NCBI RefSeq assembly: GCF_004299445.1 | Contig: NZ_SCTC01000070.1 | Coordinates: forward strand, 1 to 55,536 | DNA length: 55,536 nt | Source of the DNA: Phenylobacterium sp. | Lineage (GTDB): Bacteria > Pseudomonadota > Alphaproteobacteria > Caulobacterales > Caulobacteraceae | Direction of reading: 5' to 3' | Shown: positions 35,217-43,877 of the stretch, one piece after another | How positions within the stretch are numbered: position 1 is the stretch's first letter | Layout of the letters: the number at the start of each line of letters is the position of its first letter | The notes under the pieces: model-generated | The model's database searches: none | What the model saw: the letters and a program-made list of their open reading frames with translations, nothing else | What the model was told of the DNA's origin: nothing | Program-made: the position numbers and the translations under genes

Positions 35217-36110
35217 TCACGCCTGCGGCGTATTCCCGCGCAGCATTTCGAGAATCGCCGAGAAGTCCTTGCCGCCGCCGCCCAAGCGATCAAACAGGGC
35301 GTAGAGCCCCTCCGCCGTCGCCCCCAGCGGCGTGGCCGCGCCGGCCTTCGCGGCGGCTTCCTGCGCCAGCTTGAGGTCCTTCAGCATCATGCCGGTGGCG
35401 AACCCGCCCTCGTAGTTGCGATTCGAAGGCGCCGTCGGCACCGGGCCCGGCCAGGGGCAGTAGCTGGTCAGGCTCCAGCACTGGCCCGACGACTGCGACG
35501 AGATTTCGTGGAACTTCACAGGGTCCAGACCCAGCTTCTCGGCCAGCGCCAGGGCCTCGCAGACCCCGATCATCGAGATGCCGAGGACCATGTTGTTGCA
35601 GATCTTGGCCGCCTGCCCCGCCCCGTGGTCGCCAGCCCGGATGGTGGCGCGCGACATGGGCTTGATGACCTCTTCCACCGCGGCGAAGTCGGCCTCGTCG
35701 CAACCGACCATGAAGGCCAGCGTGCCCGCGTCGGCGGCCGCCGTGCCGCCCGAGACCGGGGCGTCGGCGAAGCGGAAACCGGCGGCCTTGGCCTGGGACG
35801 CCACGGCGCGGGCGCTCTCGACGTCGATGGTGGAGCAGTCGACCAGCAGCGCGGATTTCGGCGCGTTGGGCAGGATCTGTTCGGCGTAGACCGAACGGAC
35901 GTGCGGGCCGGCCGGCAGCATCGTGATGACAGCGTCGGCCGATTTGACGGCCTCGGCCACCGAGGCGGCCTTGCCGCAGCCGGCGCCGACAGCCTTGTCG
36001 AGGGCCGCCGCCGACAGGTCGAAGGCCATGACCTCGCGCCCCGCCTTCGCCTGGTTGGCGGCCATCCCGCCGCCCATGTTCCCCAGGCCGATGAACGCAA
36101 CGCGGGTCAT
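35217..36110 (-). CDS. mmsB: 3-hydroxyisobutyrate dehydrogenase
   Basis: 297 residues. It oxidises 3-hydroxyisobutyrate to methylmalonate semialdehyde in valine breakdown, with NAD. The N-terminal FIGLGNMGGGMAANQAKAG is the dinucleotide site, DAPVSGGTAAADAGTLAFMVG the substrate loop, and the catalytic lysine is in GAGQAAKICNNMVLG. I use the ATG at 36110; the upstream in-frame extension lies in the preceding gene. It is the last gene of a minus-strand valine-degradation set with the acyl-CoA dehydrogenase and the hydrolase. The mmsA dehydrogenase is not in this window. Confidence 0.95.
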   Translation of the reverse strand: MTRVAFIGLGNMGGGMAANQAKAGREVMAFDLSAAALDKAVGAGCGKAASVAEAVKSADAVITMLPAGPHVRSVYAEQILPNAPKSALLVDCSTIDVESARAVASQAKAAGFRFADAPVSGGTAAADAGTLAFMVGCDEADFAAVEEVIKPMSRATIRAGDHGAGQAAKICNNMVLGISMIGVCEALALAEKLGLDPVKFHEISSQSSGQCWSLTSYCPWPGPVPTAPSNRNYEGGFATGMMLKDLKLAQEAAAKAGAATPLGATAEGLYALFDRLGGGGKDFSAILEMLRGNTPQA

Positions 36111-36132
36111 GGATACCTCTTGGTCTGACGCC

Positions 36133-36879
36133 CTACCTGGGCTTGCGGAACTTGTAGATGAACTGGTCCGTGTGGCCACGGATCGACGGGTCGAAGACCA
36201 TCTTGGTGTGGTCGTCGGCCGGGTTGCGCAGGACGTTGCTCTCGGCCTCGAACTTGAAGCCGGCCGCCTCGACCTGCTTGCGGACGGCGGCGCCGTCGAT
36301 GCGGTGCAGCTTGTCGTCGGGGTCGATGGGCGCGCCGGGCGCGCCCTGGTGGTCCAGGACCACGAAGACGCCGCCGGGCTTGAGGTTGTCGTAGATCGCC
36401 TTGACCACCTTCGGCACGTCGATGTTGCGCTGGCGGGCGTAGAGGTCGTGGAAGTTCTGGGCCGTCCAGAAGATGTCGGCCGGCTTGTCCAGCTTGAAGT
36501 CGCCGCCGGCGATCGAGACGATCGTGATGTTGCCGTACTGCGGGTCGGCGGCCACGGCCGCGATCGGCGGCGGCGCGGTGGCGTTCGGCGGCGGCGGGTT
36601 GCCCATGGCGTAGACGTGGCCTTTGGGTCCCACCGTCTTGGCGAAGATGCGGGTGAAGTAGCCGCCGCCCGGAATGAAATCGACGACCGTATCGCCGGGC
36701 TTCACGCCGGCGAACTCCAGCATGGCGGCAGGCTTGCGGTCGGCGTCACGCTTGGTGTCGGCCTCGGGGCGGCCCTTGTCGGCCACCGCGGCGGTGACGG
36801 CGGCGGACGGCGCGGCCTGGGCCATGCCGGCCGACAGGACAAGGGCCAGGGCCACGCCCGTCAGAAGCTTTTTTCGCAT
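36133..36879 (-). CDS. Exported SAM-dependent methyltransferase-like protein
   Basis: 248 residues. A clear signal peptide (MRKKLLTGVALALVLSAGMAQAA) precedes a class I methyltransferase-like domain: VKPGDTVVDFIPGGGYFTRIFAKTVGPKGHVYAM for motif I, then DIFWTAQNFHDLY and NLKPGGVFVVLDHQG. This matches COG4798-type predicted methyltransferases. SAM is not known to be available in the periplasm, so either the enzyme has another cofactor or role, or the protein stays inside. It lies within the valine operon, 22 bases before mmsB and 40 bases after the hydrolase gene. Confidence 0.85.
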   Translation of the reverse strand: MRKKLLTGVALALVLSAGMAQAAPSAAVTAAVADKGRPEADTKRDADRKPAAMLEFAGVKPGDTVVDFIPGGGYFTRIFAKTVGPKGHVYAMGNPPPPNATAPPPIAAVAADPQYGNITIVSIAGGDFKLDKPADIFWTAQNFHDLYARQRNIDVPKVVKAIYDNLKPGGVFVVLDHQGAPGAPIDPDDKLHRIDGAAVRKQVEAAGFKFEAESNVLRNPADDHTKMVFDPSIRGHTDQFIYKFRKPR

Positions 36880-36919
36880 CTCGGTTCCTCCCCGCGGCCG
36901 GTCCTGGCCGCCTTGCCGG

Positions 36920-37984
36920 TCAACGTAGAGGCGACCATTCCTGATCGGAAGGGAGCGGGGCGAATATCGCGTCGAGCGTCGCCTCGCTCACGTCGTGCGG
37001 CCGGGCCTCGCTCCACCTCGGCGCGTTGTCCTTGTCGACGATCACGGCGCGGACGCCTTCGAGGAAGTCGTGGCGCTGCACCACCCGGGCGCCGATGCGG
37101 TACTCCATGGCCATGTTCTCGGCGAAGCTGCTGGCCTGGGCGCCCAGTTGCAGCTGCCGGAAGGCGACCTTCATGGTTTGGGGCGACTTGGTGGCCATCA
37201 CCTTGAGCTGCTCGGCGGCCCAATCGGTGCCGGCGTTCTCCAGGCCCTCGACGATGGCCTCGACGCTGGGCGCGGCGAAGATGCGGGCGATCTCGTCCTG
37301 GTGCTGGGCCAGCGCGGGCCGCCCGGCGTCGCCTTCGAACTCGGTGAGGATCGCCTCGGTGCGGTGGGGTTCGGCCAGGATGGCGGCCTTCAGGTCCGGG
37401 ATGCGGGCGCTCTCGACGTAGTCCGTGGCCAGTTGCAGCAGCTCGCAGTCGGCCGCCTTGATCCGGGCCCCGGTCAGCGCCAGCCACAGCCCGATGTGGT
37501 CGGGCATCCGGCTGAGGTACCAGCCCCCGCCGACGTCGGGGAACAGGCCGATGCCGGTCTCGGGCATGGCGAAGGTGGTCCGCTCGGTGGCCACGCGGAA
37601 CCGGCACGGCCGCGACAGGCCCACGCCGCCGCCCATGGTGATGCCGTCCATGATCGCGACCCGCGGCTTCGGGTAATGGAACAGCAGGTGGTTCAGCCGG
37701 TACTCGGTGAAGAAGAACTTGCGGGCCTTGGCGCCGTCGCCGGCGCCGCTCTCGGCCAGCATCCGGATGTCGCCGCCCGCGCAGAACCCGCGCTCGCCGG
37801 CGTGGTCGATCAGCACCAGCTCGACGGCCGGATCCTCGCGCCACGCCAGCAGGGCCTCGGTCATCAGCGCGATCATGTTCGTGGTCAGCGCGTGGATCGC
37901 CTGCGGGCGGTTCAGCGTGATGCGGCCGACCTTCCCCTCGATCCGGCAGAGGACCTCGTCCTCGATTCTGGGGGCATCGCTCAT
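36920..37984 (-). CDS. 3-hydroxyisobutyryl-CoA hydrolase (enoyl-CoA hydratase family)
   Basis: 354 residues, longer than enoyl-CoA hydratases (about 260) and typical of the HIBYL-CoA hydrolase branch. It has the crotonase oxyanion signature GFCAGGDIRMLAE, then MDGITMGGGVGLSR and PETGIGLFPDVGGGWYLSR. It releases 3-hydroxyisobutyrate from its CoA ester in valine catabolism, feeding the mmsB product two genes on. The start ATG at 37984 overlaps the dehydrogenase stop (ATGA). The frame is open further upstream but belongs to antisense noise of the dehydrogenase. Confidence 0.92.
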   Translation of the reverse strand: MSDAPRIEDEVLCRIEGKVGRITLNRPQAIHALTTNMIALMTEALLAWREDPAVELVLIDHAGERGFCAGGDIRMLAESGAGDGAKARKFFFTEYRLNHLLFHYPKPRVAIMDGITMGGGVGLSRPCRFRVATERTTFAMPETGIGLFPDVGGGWYLSRMPDHIGLWLALTGARIKAADCELLQLATDYVESARIPDLKAAILAEPHRTEAILTEFEGDAGRPALAQHQDEIARIFAAPSVEAIVEGLENAGTDWAAEQLKVMATKSPQTMKVAFRQLQLGAQASSFAENMAMEYRIGARVVQRHDFLEGVRAVIVDKDNAPRWSEARPHDVSEATLDAIFAPLPSDQEWSPLR

Positions 37985-39120
37985 TGGCGGAACAGCTCCC
38001 GCGCGGTGATGACGCGCATGATCTCGTTGGTCCCTTCGAGGATCTGGTGGACGCGCAGGTCCCGCACGATCCGCTCCAGCGGATAGTCGCGCAGGTAGCC
38101 GTAGCCGCCGTGAAGCTGCAGCGCCTGGTTCGCCACTTCGAAGCCCGTGTCGGTGGCGAAGCGCTTGGCCATGGCGCAGTGCTGGGTCGCGTTGGGGTGT
38201 TTCGTGTCCAGCGAATGGGCGGCGCGGCGCACCATCAGGCGGGCGGCGTCCAGCTCGGTCGCCATGTCGGCGAAGCGCCACTGCAGGCCCTGGAATTCCT
38301 TCAGCGCCTGGCCGAACTGCTTGCGCGTCTCGAGGTGGCTTTTGGCCGTATCGAGCGCGAGGCCCGCGCCGCCCAGCGAGCACGAGGCGATGTTGATCCG
38401 CCCACCGTCCAGGCCTGCCATCGCGAACTTGAACCCGTCGCCCTCGGCCCCGATCCGGTTGGCCTCCGAGACCCGGCAGTCGTCGAAGTTCACCATGGCG
38501 GTCGGCTGGGCGTTCCAGCCCATCTTGCGCTCCTGGGCGCCGAACGAGAGACCCGGCGCGCCGTTCTCGACGACGAAGGCCGAGACGCCCTTGGCCCCCT
38601 GCCCGCCCGTGCGCGCCATGACGACGTAGACGTCGGAATAGCCCGCGCCCGAGATGAAGGCCTTGGAGCCGTTCAGGACGTAGTGGTCGCCGTCCTTCAT
38701 CGCGGTGGTCTTCATGGCGGCGGCGTCCGAGCCCGAGCCGGGCTCGGTCAGGCAGTAGGACGCCACGAATTCCATCGTGGTCAGCTTGGGCAGGTAGCGG
38801 CGGCGCAGGTCGTCCGAGCCGAACCGGTCGATCATCCACGAAGCCATGTTGTGGATCGAGATGAACGCCGCCACCGAGACGTCGCCGTAGCTGAGCTGTT
38901 CGAAGACGATCGAAGCGTCGAGGCGGCCCAGGGCCGAGCCGCCCACGTCCTCCTGGACGTAGAGGCCGGCGAAGCCCAGCTCGGCCGCGGCCTGAAGGAC
39001 CTCGCGCGGCATGATCTTGTCTTCGTCCCAACGCGCCGAGTGCGGCGCCAGCTCGGCCAGCGCGAAGGCCCGCGCTGCGTCCTCGATCGCCCGCTGGTCG
39101 TCTGAGAGGTTGAAATCCAT
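37981..39120 (-). CDS. Acyl-CoA dehydrogenase (isobutyryl-CoA type by context)
   Basis: 379 residues, an FAD enzyme of the short/branched-chain type. FAD and substrate motifs are CLTEPGSGSDAAAMKTTA, KAFISGAGYSDVYVV and LQLHGGYGYLRDYPLERIVRDLR. The catalytic glutamate region is ILEGTNEIMRVI near the C-terminus. Followed by HIBYL-CoA hydrolase and 3-hydroxyisobutyrate dehydrogenase, so isobutyryl-CoA is the likely substrate. First gene of the operon; the start is the ATG at 39120. Confidence 0.93.
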   Translation of the reverse strand: MDFNLSDDQRAIEDAARAFALAELAPHSARWDEDKIMPREVLQAAAELGFAGLYVQEDVGGSALGRLDASIVFEQLSYGDVSVAAFISIHNMASWMIDRFGSDDLRRRYLPKLTTMEFVASYCLTEPGSGSDAAAMKTTAMKDGDHYVLNGSKAFISGAGYSDVYVVMARTGGQGAKGVSAFVVENGAPGLSFGAQERKMGWNAQPTAMVNFDDCRVSEANRIGAEGDGFKFAMAGLDGGRINIASCSLGGAGLALDTAKSHLETRKQFGQALKEFQGLQWRFADMATELDAARLMVRRAAHSLDTKHPNATQHCAMAKRFATDTGFEVANQALQLHGGYGYLRDYPLERIVRDLRVHQILEGTNEIMRVITARELFRQ

Positions 39121-39241
39121 GCCAGCGGTTGAGCGCGGCGGGCGCGGGCTGTCAACTCGTCCGCTGGGTCACCATCTGGAGCCACGGCGCCACATGCCGG
39201 TCGCTTTTGGCGGCTGGGCTGTGGGGCGGGAGATTGCATGC

Positions 39242-39826
39242 ATGGCCGCCGTCGCGATCGGCAATGTCGGGACGGAGCGAACGCGACGGCGGACCCTGGT
39301 GTTCGTGCTGTCGATCCTGCTGCACGGTCTGGTTCTCGGCTGGTTCGCGTTCCGGCAGGACCGCACGCCGGAGGACGCCGCTGCGCCCGCGGTCGTGGTG
39401 CAACTGCTCGACGTCGCGAAGCTGCCTCGGCCGCCGTCGCGGGCCGACCAGGAGGACGCCCTGGCGGCTCCGGTGATCAGACCCGTCTTTCCGGTGACGC
39501 CGCGCTACGTCGGCCCTCCCGCCAGTGAGGTCGGCGCAAAGGACCGCGGCATCGACCTGTTCGGCCCGGTCTTCGCCGACGGCGAATGGCCCCGGCCCTG
39601 GATGCGCAGCGCCTGCGACCCGGTCGCCGATCCGGACATGACCGGCCCGGCCTGTCAGCGGGAGCAGGCCATCGCCCGGGGCGTGAACCGCGCCTTCGAC
39701 CCGAACGAGGGTACGGACGAGTTCGCCCGCGAAGCCCGCCGCAACGAGGCCGTGAAGCGCTACCGCGACGCGCCCGGAATGTCGGGATACCCAGGCATCC
39801 GCTGCCACGTGCTGCACAACTGCTGA
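39242..39826 (+). CDS. TonB-like single-span membrane protein, function unknown
   Basis: 194 residues. A basic N-terminus (ERTRRR) is followed by one membrane segment (LVFVLSILLHGLVLGWFAF) and a short proline-rich region (PAVVVQLLDVAKLPRPPSR), like the N-terminus of TonB or TolA. The periplasmic part has four cysteines (SACDP, GPACQR, IRCHVLHNC), suggesting disulfides. The canonical TonB C-terminal domain is not evident. I chose the ATG at 39242, with GGGAG 9 bases upstream. It precedes hemB by 46 bases and may share its transcript. Orphan of unknown role. Confidence 0.7.
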   Translation: MAAVAIGNVGTERTRRRTLVFVLSILLHGLVLGWFAFRQDRTPEDAAAPAVVVQLLDVAKLPRPPSRADQEDALAAPVIRPVFPVTPRYVGPPASEVGAKDRGIDLFGPVFADGEWPRPWMRSACDPVADPDMTGPACQREQAIARGVNRAFDPNEGTDEFAREARRNEAVKRYRDAPGMSGYPGIRCHVLHNC

Positions 39827-39872
39827 GCCTGCGGGCTTGCGTCTTGAAAGGCATGGCTGCAAATGCGCCGCC

Positions 39873-40889
39873 ATGACGAACGCGCCCCTCGCCGCCTATC
39901 CCGCCCTTCGCATGCGCCGCCTGCGCCAGGCCGACTGGGTCCGACGCATGGTGCGCGAGACGGTGCTGACGCCGAACGACCTGATCTGGTCGATGGTGGT
40001 GCATGAGGGCGAAGGCACGGTCCCCGTGGGCTCCATGCCGGGCGTGGCGCGCCTGTCGGTCAAGGAGTGCGCCAAGGCGGCCAAGGAGGCCAAGGCGCTG
40101 GGTATACCGGCCATCGCCGTCTTTCCGCACATCGACGGGGCCAAGAAGGATGCGACGGGCAAGCTCGCGCACGATCCGAACGGCGTGGTCGCCAACGCCG
40201 TGAAGGCCATGAAGGACGCCGCGCCTGAGGTCGGCATCATGTGCGACGTGGCGCTGGATCCGTTCACCGACCACGGCCATGACGGCCTGATTGAGGACGG
40301 CCGCATCCTGAACGACGAGACCATCGAGGCGCTGGTCCGCCAGGCGGTCATGCAGGCCAAGGCCGGCTGCGATATCCTCGCCCCCTCCGACATGATGGAC
40401 GGCCGGGTGGGCGCGATCCGCCAGGCGCTGGAGAGCGAGGGCCTGCAGGACGTGATGATCATGTCCTATGCGGCCAAGTACGCCTCGGCCTTCTACGGCC
40501 CCTACCGCGAGGCCATCGGCTCGGGAAAGCTGGGCACGGGCTCGGTGGACAACCCGGGCGACAAGAAGACCTACCAGATGGACAACGCCAACCATGCCGA
40601 GGCGCTGCGCGAGGTGGCCCTCGACATCTCAGAGGGCGCCGACATGGTGATGGTCAAGCCCGGGATGCCCTACCTCGACATCGTGCGCCAGGTGGTGGAC
40701 GCCTTCGGGATGCCGACCTTCGCGTTCCAGGTCTCGGGCGAGTACGCGATGATCATGGCCGCCGCCCAGAACGGCTGGCTGGACGAGGAACGCTCGATCC
40801 TGGAGAGCCTGGGCGCGTTCAAGCGCGCGGGCGCCGCGGGCGTGATCACCTACTTCGCCCCGCGCGCGGCGCGGCTGCTCGGGGCCTAG
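39873..40889 (+). CDS. hemB: Delta-aminolevulinic acid dehydratase (porphobilinogen synthase)
   Basis: 338 residues. It condenses two 5-aminolevulinate molecules into porphobilinogen. The two active-site lysines are in SYAAKYASAFYGPYRE and MVMVKPGMPYLDIV. The metal region CDVALDPFTDHGHDG is rich in aspartate rather than cysteine, which is the mark of the magnesium- (not zinc-) dependent class common in alphaproteobacteria. The ATG at 39873 fits the family start. It overlaps the convergent SMP-30 gene by 4 bases. Confidence 0.97.
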   Translation: MTNAPLAAYPALRMRRLRQADWVRRMVRETVLTPNDLIWSMVVHEGEGTVPVGSMPGVARLSVKECAKAAKEAKALGIPAIAVFPHIDGAKKDATGKLAHDPNGVVANAVKAMKDAAPEVGIMCDVALDPFTDHGHDGLIEDGRILNDETIEALVRQAVMQAKAGCDILAPSDMMDGRVGAIRQALESEGLQDVMIMSYAAKYASAFYGPYREAIGSGKLGTGSVDNPGDKKTYQMDNANHAEALREVALDISEGADMVMVKPGMPYLDIVRQVVDAFGMPTFAFQVSGEYAMIMAAAQNGWLDEERSILESLGAFKRAGAAGVITYFAPRAARLLGA

Positions 40890-41764
40890 GGCCGCCCGGC
40901 CCGCGGGCTGTCCACCCGCGCCACGATGATTTTTCCCGTCGCCGTCTTCGCGGCGGCCTCGTGATCCGAGCTGGCGGCGGTGAGCATGAACAGCGTCCGG
41001 CCGTCGTCGCCGCCCAGCATGCAGGCATAGCAGGGCTGGCCGGTGTCGATGATCTCGAGCACCTCGCCGCCCTCCGCGATCCGCACGCACATCGGGGCGA
41101 TGGGATTGGCGATCCAGATCGCGCCGTCCGCGTCGAGACAGATCCCATCGGGCACGCTGGGGCTGGTGGGGGCCCAGACCCGGCGGTTCGACAACGCGCC
41201 GTCCGGGCCGATATCGAAGGCGGTGAGCACCGCGCCCAGGGTCTCGCCCAGGATCAGAGTCTTGCCGTCGGGCGTGATGACCGGGCCGTTCGGGAAGTGC
41301 ATGCCCTCGGCGGCGATGCGGACCTCACCGGTCGGCGACACATAGGCCAGCTTCGCGGTCGGATGATCGGCCAGCACGTTCTCGACGCCGCGCGACGCGA
41401 TCGCCGCATCCAGGTCGAAGCCGAAGTTGCCGACATAGGCTCCGCCCGCGGAATCGACGACCATGTCGTTGCAGTGGAAGTCGGCGATGTGGCCCAGGTC
41501 GGCGTGGACCACGATCGCCCCGTCCGCCGTGCGGCGCAGGACCTGGCGCCTGGTCATGGAGACGATCAGCATGGAGCCGTCGGGCATCCAGCCCAGCCCC
41601 GAAGGTCGGTCGTCGATCTCGAACTCGACGCGCACGTCGCCGGCCAGCGACACCGACTTCACCGCATGCGCGTAGAAATCGCTGAACCACAGCCGGCCCT
41701 CACGCCAGCGCGGCCCTTCGCCGAAATAGATGCCCTCGGCCAGCACCTTGGTCGCCCGTCCCAT
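40886..41764 (-). CDS. SMP-30/gluconolactonase-family protein
   Basis: 292 residues, a six-bladed beta-propeller lactonase. Signatures: YFGEGPRWREGRLWFSD (first metal glutamate), DDRPSGLGWMPDGSMLIV, DLGHIADFHCNDMVVDSAGGAYVGNFGF (metal asparagine) and VPDGICLDADGAIWIANP (catalytic aspartate region). It probably opens a sugar or other lactone, with a divalent metal. No sugar operon is adjacent, so the substrate is unknown. Its 3' end overlaps the convergent hemB by 4 bases. Confidence 0.9.
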   Translation of the reverse strand: MGRATKVLAEGIYFGEGPRWREGRLWFSDFYAHAVKSVSLAGDVRVEFEIDDRPSGLGWMPDGSMLIVSMTRRQVLRRTADGAIVVHADLGHIADFHCNDMVVDSAGGAYVGNFGFDLDAAIASRGVENVLADHPTAKLAYVSPTGEVRIAAEGMHFPNGPVITPDGKTLILGETLGAVLTAFDIGPDGALSNRRVWAPTSPSVPDGICLDADGAIWIANPIAPMCVRIAEGGEVLEIIDTGQPCYACMLGGDDGRTLFMLTAASSDHEAAAKTATGKIIVARVDSPRAGRP

Positions 41765-41790
41765 GCCGTTTCCTCTCTTGGATTGGCCCG

Positions 41791-42177
41791 ATGATCGTCG
41801 AGGTGGTCGGCGCTGTCATCCGCGACGCCACGGGACGGCTACTCACCGTGCGCAAACGTCGGACGCTACGGTTCATGCTGCCCGGCGGCAAACTGGAGCC
41901 CGGCGAGAGCGACCTGGAGGCCCTGGCGCGGGAGTTGATGGAGGAACTGGGGGTCGAGCTGCTCTCGGCGACGCTGCTGGGTCGCTTCGAGGCGGCGGCG
42001 GCGAACGAGCCTGGCGCGACGGTGCGGTCTGCGGCCTACATCGTCGAGATCACCGGCGACATCGCGATCCAGGCCGAGATCGAGGAACTTCTCTGGATCG
42101 ATCCGAAGGCGCCGCCGGACGTCCCGATCGCACCGCTGCTAGGGGAGCAGATCCTTCCGGCGCTTTCCCTCCCTTAG
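41791..42177 (+). CDS. NUDIX hydrolase
   Basis: 128 residues. The Nudix box is complete: GGKLEPGESDLEALARELMEELGV (about 31-54) fits GX5EX7REUXEEXGU. It hydrolyses a nucleoside diphosphate linked to another moiety; the substrate cannot be read. The last residues (ALSLP) and the stop come from the left arm of the intergenic element at 42.2 kb, so the C-terminus has probably been replaced by the element. It is divergent from the SMP-30 gene with 26 bases between starts. Confidence 0.92.
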   Translation: MIVEVVGAVIRDATGRLLTVRKRRTLRFMLPGGKLEPGESDLEALARELMEELGVELLSATLLGRFEAAAANEPGATVRSAAYIVEITGDIAIQAEIEELLWIDPKAPPDVPIAPLLGEQILPALSLP

Positions 42178-42307
42178 TGGGGAGTGACAGGCCGCGCGAG
42201 CGGCCAGGGTGGGGAAGTCGGGGCTAGTCCTGGGGGGCAGGTGAGGATCAACACCTCCCCACCCTGCTCGCCTGCAGCGAGCTGTCCCTCCCCATTAAGG
42301 GAGGGAG
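42163..42307. repeat. Dispersed intergenic element, copy C
   Basis: Same plan as the copies at 6.4 and 18.9 kb: TCCCTCCC, left hairpin (GCCGC-GCGA-GCGGC), GGGTGGGGA, spacer, then TCCCCACCC, right hairpin (GCTCGC-CTGCA-GCGAGC), TGTCCCTCC and a mirrored end. It lies between two convergent genes and its outer arms encode their last codons and stops. No GANTC site was seen in this copy. Confidence 0.75.
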
Positions 42308-43170
42308 GGCTCGAGCGACGGAAGCCACGCCTGCAGGATCGGGTTCACCTTCTGAGGGGCTTCCTGCTGGACCCAGTGCGAGACGCCCGGCAGGCGGCGG
42401 ATCGTGAGGTCGCGGACGTATTCCTCGGTCCCGTCCAGCAGTTCGATCCCCAGGGCTGCATCCTCTTCGCCCCAGATGATGAGCGTGGGCGTCTCGATCA
42501 CATCCCACGGTCCGGCCATCTTGCCCTGCAGGCGCAGCGCCGCGCGGTACCAGTTGACCATGCCGCGGATCGCGCCCGGCCGCTGGGCGTCCCTGGCGTA
42601 ACGCTCCAGCACCTCGGGACCGAAGTTGGTCTTGTCCTTGGCCATGTCGAAGAAGGCGCGGCGGATGGCGCGGCCGTCGTTGGCCGTCAGCGTCCACTCG
42701 GGCACGCCGGGCAGCTGGAAGAAGAACATGTACCAGGACTTCTTGCGCTGAGCCTTGTTGGTGCGCAGCTGGGCCGCCATCACCGCCGGGTGCGGCACGT
42801 TCATGATCACCAGCCGCTCCAACGGCCGCACGCGGTTGGCGGCGAAGGCCCAGGCCAGGCCGGCGCCCCAGTCGTGGCCGATCAGGGTGACCTTCTTGGC
42901 GCCGCTGGCGTCGATCAGCGCGCCCACGTCCTCCATCAGCCGGTCGATGAGGTAGTCCTTCATCGCCTTGGGCTTGGGCTCGGTCTCGCCATAGCCGCGC
43001 AGGTCGGGCGCCCAGACCCGGTAGCCCATCTGCGCCAGCACCGGCATCTGGAAGCGCCAGGAGAACCGGCTCTCGGGGAAACCGTGGAGGCAGAGGGCCA
43101 GGTGATCGCCCTCGCCTTCCTCATCGACCGCGAAGCGGAAACCGTTGGCCTCGACGAACCGCGTTTGCAT
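42295..43170 (-). CDS. Alpha/beta hydrolase (epoxide hydrolase-like)
   Basis: 291 residues. The HGFPESRFSWRFQ oxyanion region, the nucleophile elbow GHDWGAGLAW with aspartate as nucleophile, and the late GVSHWVQQEAP histidine match epoxide hydrolases and haloalkane dehalogenases. The tyrosines that activate the epoxide would lie in the cap (NWYRAAL region). Substrate unknown. The start is the ATG at 43170. The last residues (EPSLP) and stop are encoded inside the repeat element, as for the convergent NUDIX gene. Confidence 0.92.
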   Translation of the reverse strand: MQTRFVEANGFRFAVDEEGEGDHLALCLHGFPESRFSWRFQMPVLAQMGYRVWAPDLRGYGETEPKPKAMKDYLIDRLMEDVGALIDASGAKKVTLIGHDWGAGLAWAFAANRVRPLERLVIMNVPHPAVMAAQLRTNKAQRKKSWYMFFFQLPGVPEWTLTANDGRAIRRAFFDMAKDKTNFGPEVLERYARDAQRPGAIRGMVNWYRAALRLQGKMAGPWDVIETPTLIIWGEEDAALGIELLDGTEEYVRDLTIRRLPGVSHWVQQEAPQKVNPILQAWLPSLEPSLP

Positions 43171-43265
43171 GGATTGAGCCTCTGCTGAACCTGCGCCACG
43201 GCCTAGCTTCCTTCCCCGACGAAAGTGAAGGGAAGAATCGGCGAGCCGCCCGCGCCCGCGGCGCG

Positions 43266-43787
43266 TCAGTCGCCCGCCGTGAAGTACGTGCTCTCGCGAT
43301 CGATTCCGGGCAGCTGGATCATGCCCCGGTAGATGAAGCCGATCTTCCGCAGCACAGCCATCGAGGCGAAGTTCTCCGGAGTGGTGATCGCCGCCAGCTT
43401 GGGGATGCCCATCGGCCCCTGGGCGTGGGCCAGGACGGCGGCGGCCGCCTCCTGGGCGTAGCCGCGGCCCCAGACCTTCTGGATGAAGGCGTAACCTACG
43501 TCGGGCGTTTCCAATCCTTCGCGGCGAACCAGACCGGCCAGCCCCACCGGCGCGCCGTCGGCCTTCTGCACCGCCAGCCACATGCCGAAGCCGTGGTCGC
43601 GATAGCTGCCCAGGACGCGCTCCTCAATGTAGGCGCGGGCCTGGTCCTCGTCGCGGACGCCGCGATCGCCGATGTTCTCGAGGAAGCCCGGCGAGTTGAG
43701 CAGTTCCAGCATGAAGCGCGCGTCGGCCAGTTCGACCTGGCGCAGGCTCAGGCGTTCGGTTTCCAGGACGACCAAGGCAATCCCCAA
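43266..43787 (-). CDS. GNAT acetyltransferase (RimJ/RimL type)
   Basis: 173 residues. Features are the N-terminal LETERLSLRQVELADARFMLELLN, VGYAFIQKVWGRGYAQEAAAAVLAHA (acetyl-CoA loop) and ASMAVLRKIGFIYRG, typical of the RimJ/RimL branch that acetylates protein N-termini or small amines. Substrate unknown. It stands alone, divergent from motB with 90 bases between starts; a GAATC (GANTC) site lies at 43853. Confidence 0.9.
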   Translation of the reverse strand: MGIALVVLETERLSLRQVELADARFMLELLNSPGFLENIGDRGVRDEDQARAYIEERVLGSYRDHGFGMWLAVQKADGAPVGLAGLVRREGLETPDVGYAFIQKVWGRGYAQEAAAAVLAHAQGPMGIPKLAAITTPENFASMAVLRKIGFIYRGMIQLPGIDRESTYFTAGD

Positions 43788-43877
43788 CGGCTAGCGGGCC
43801 CCAACAACCAGCGGGCAACACCATCTTAACGCGCCTCCCGCAATTTGCGGCGGAATCAGAGTTAAGGCGGGTGAACC

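Noticed and set aside
43826..43866. CtrA binding site (TTAA-N7-TTAA) upstream of motB
   Set aside because: Two TTAA words exist but are about 36 bases apart, not the required spacing.
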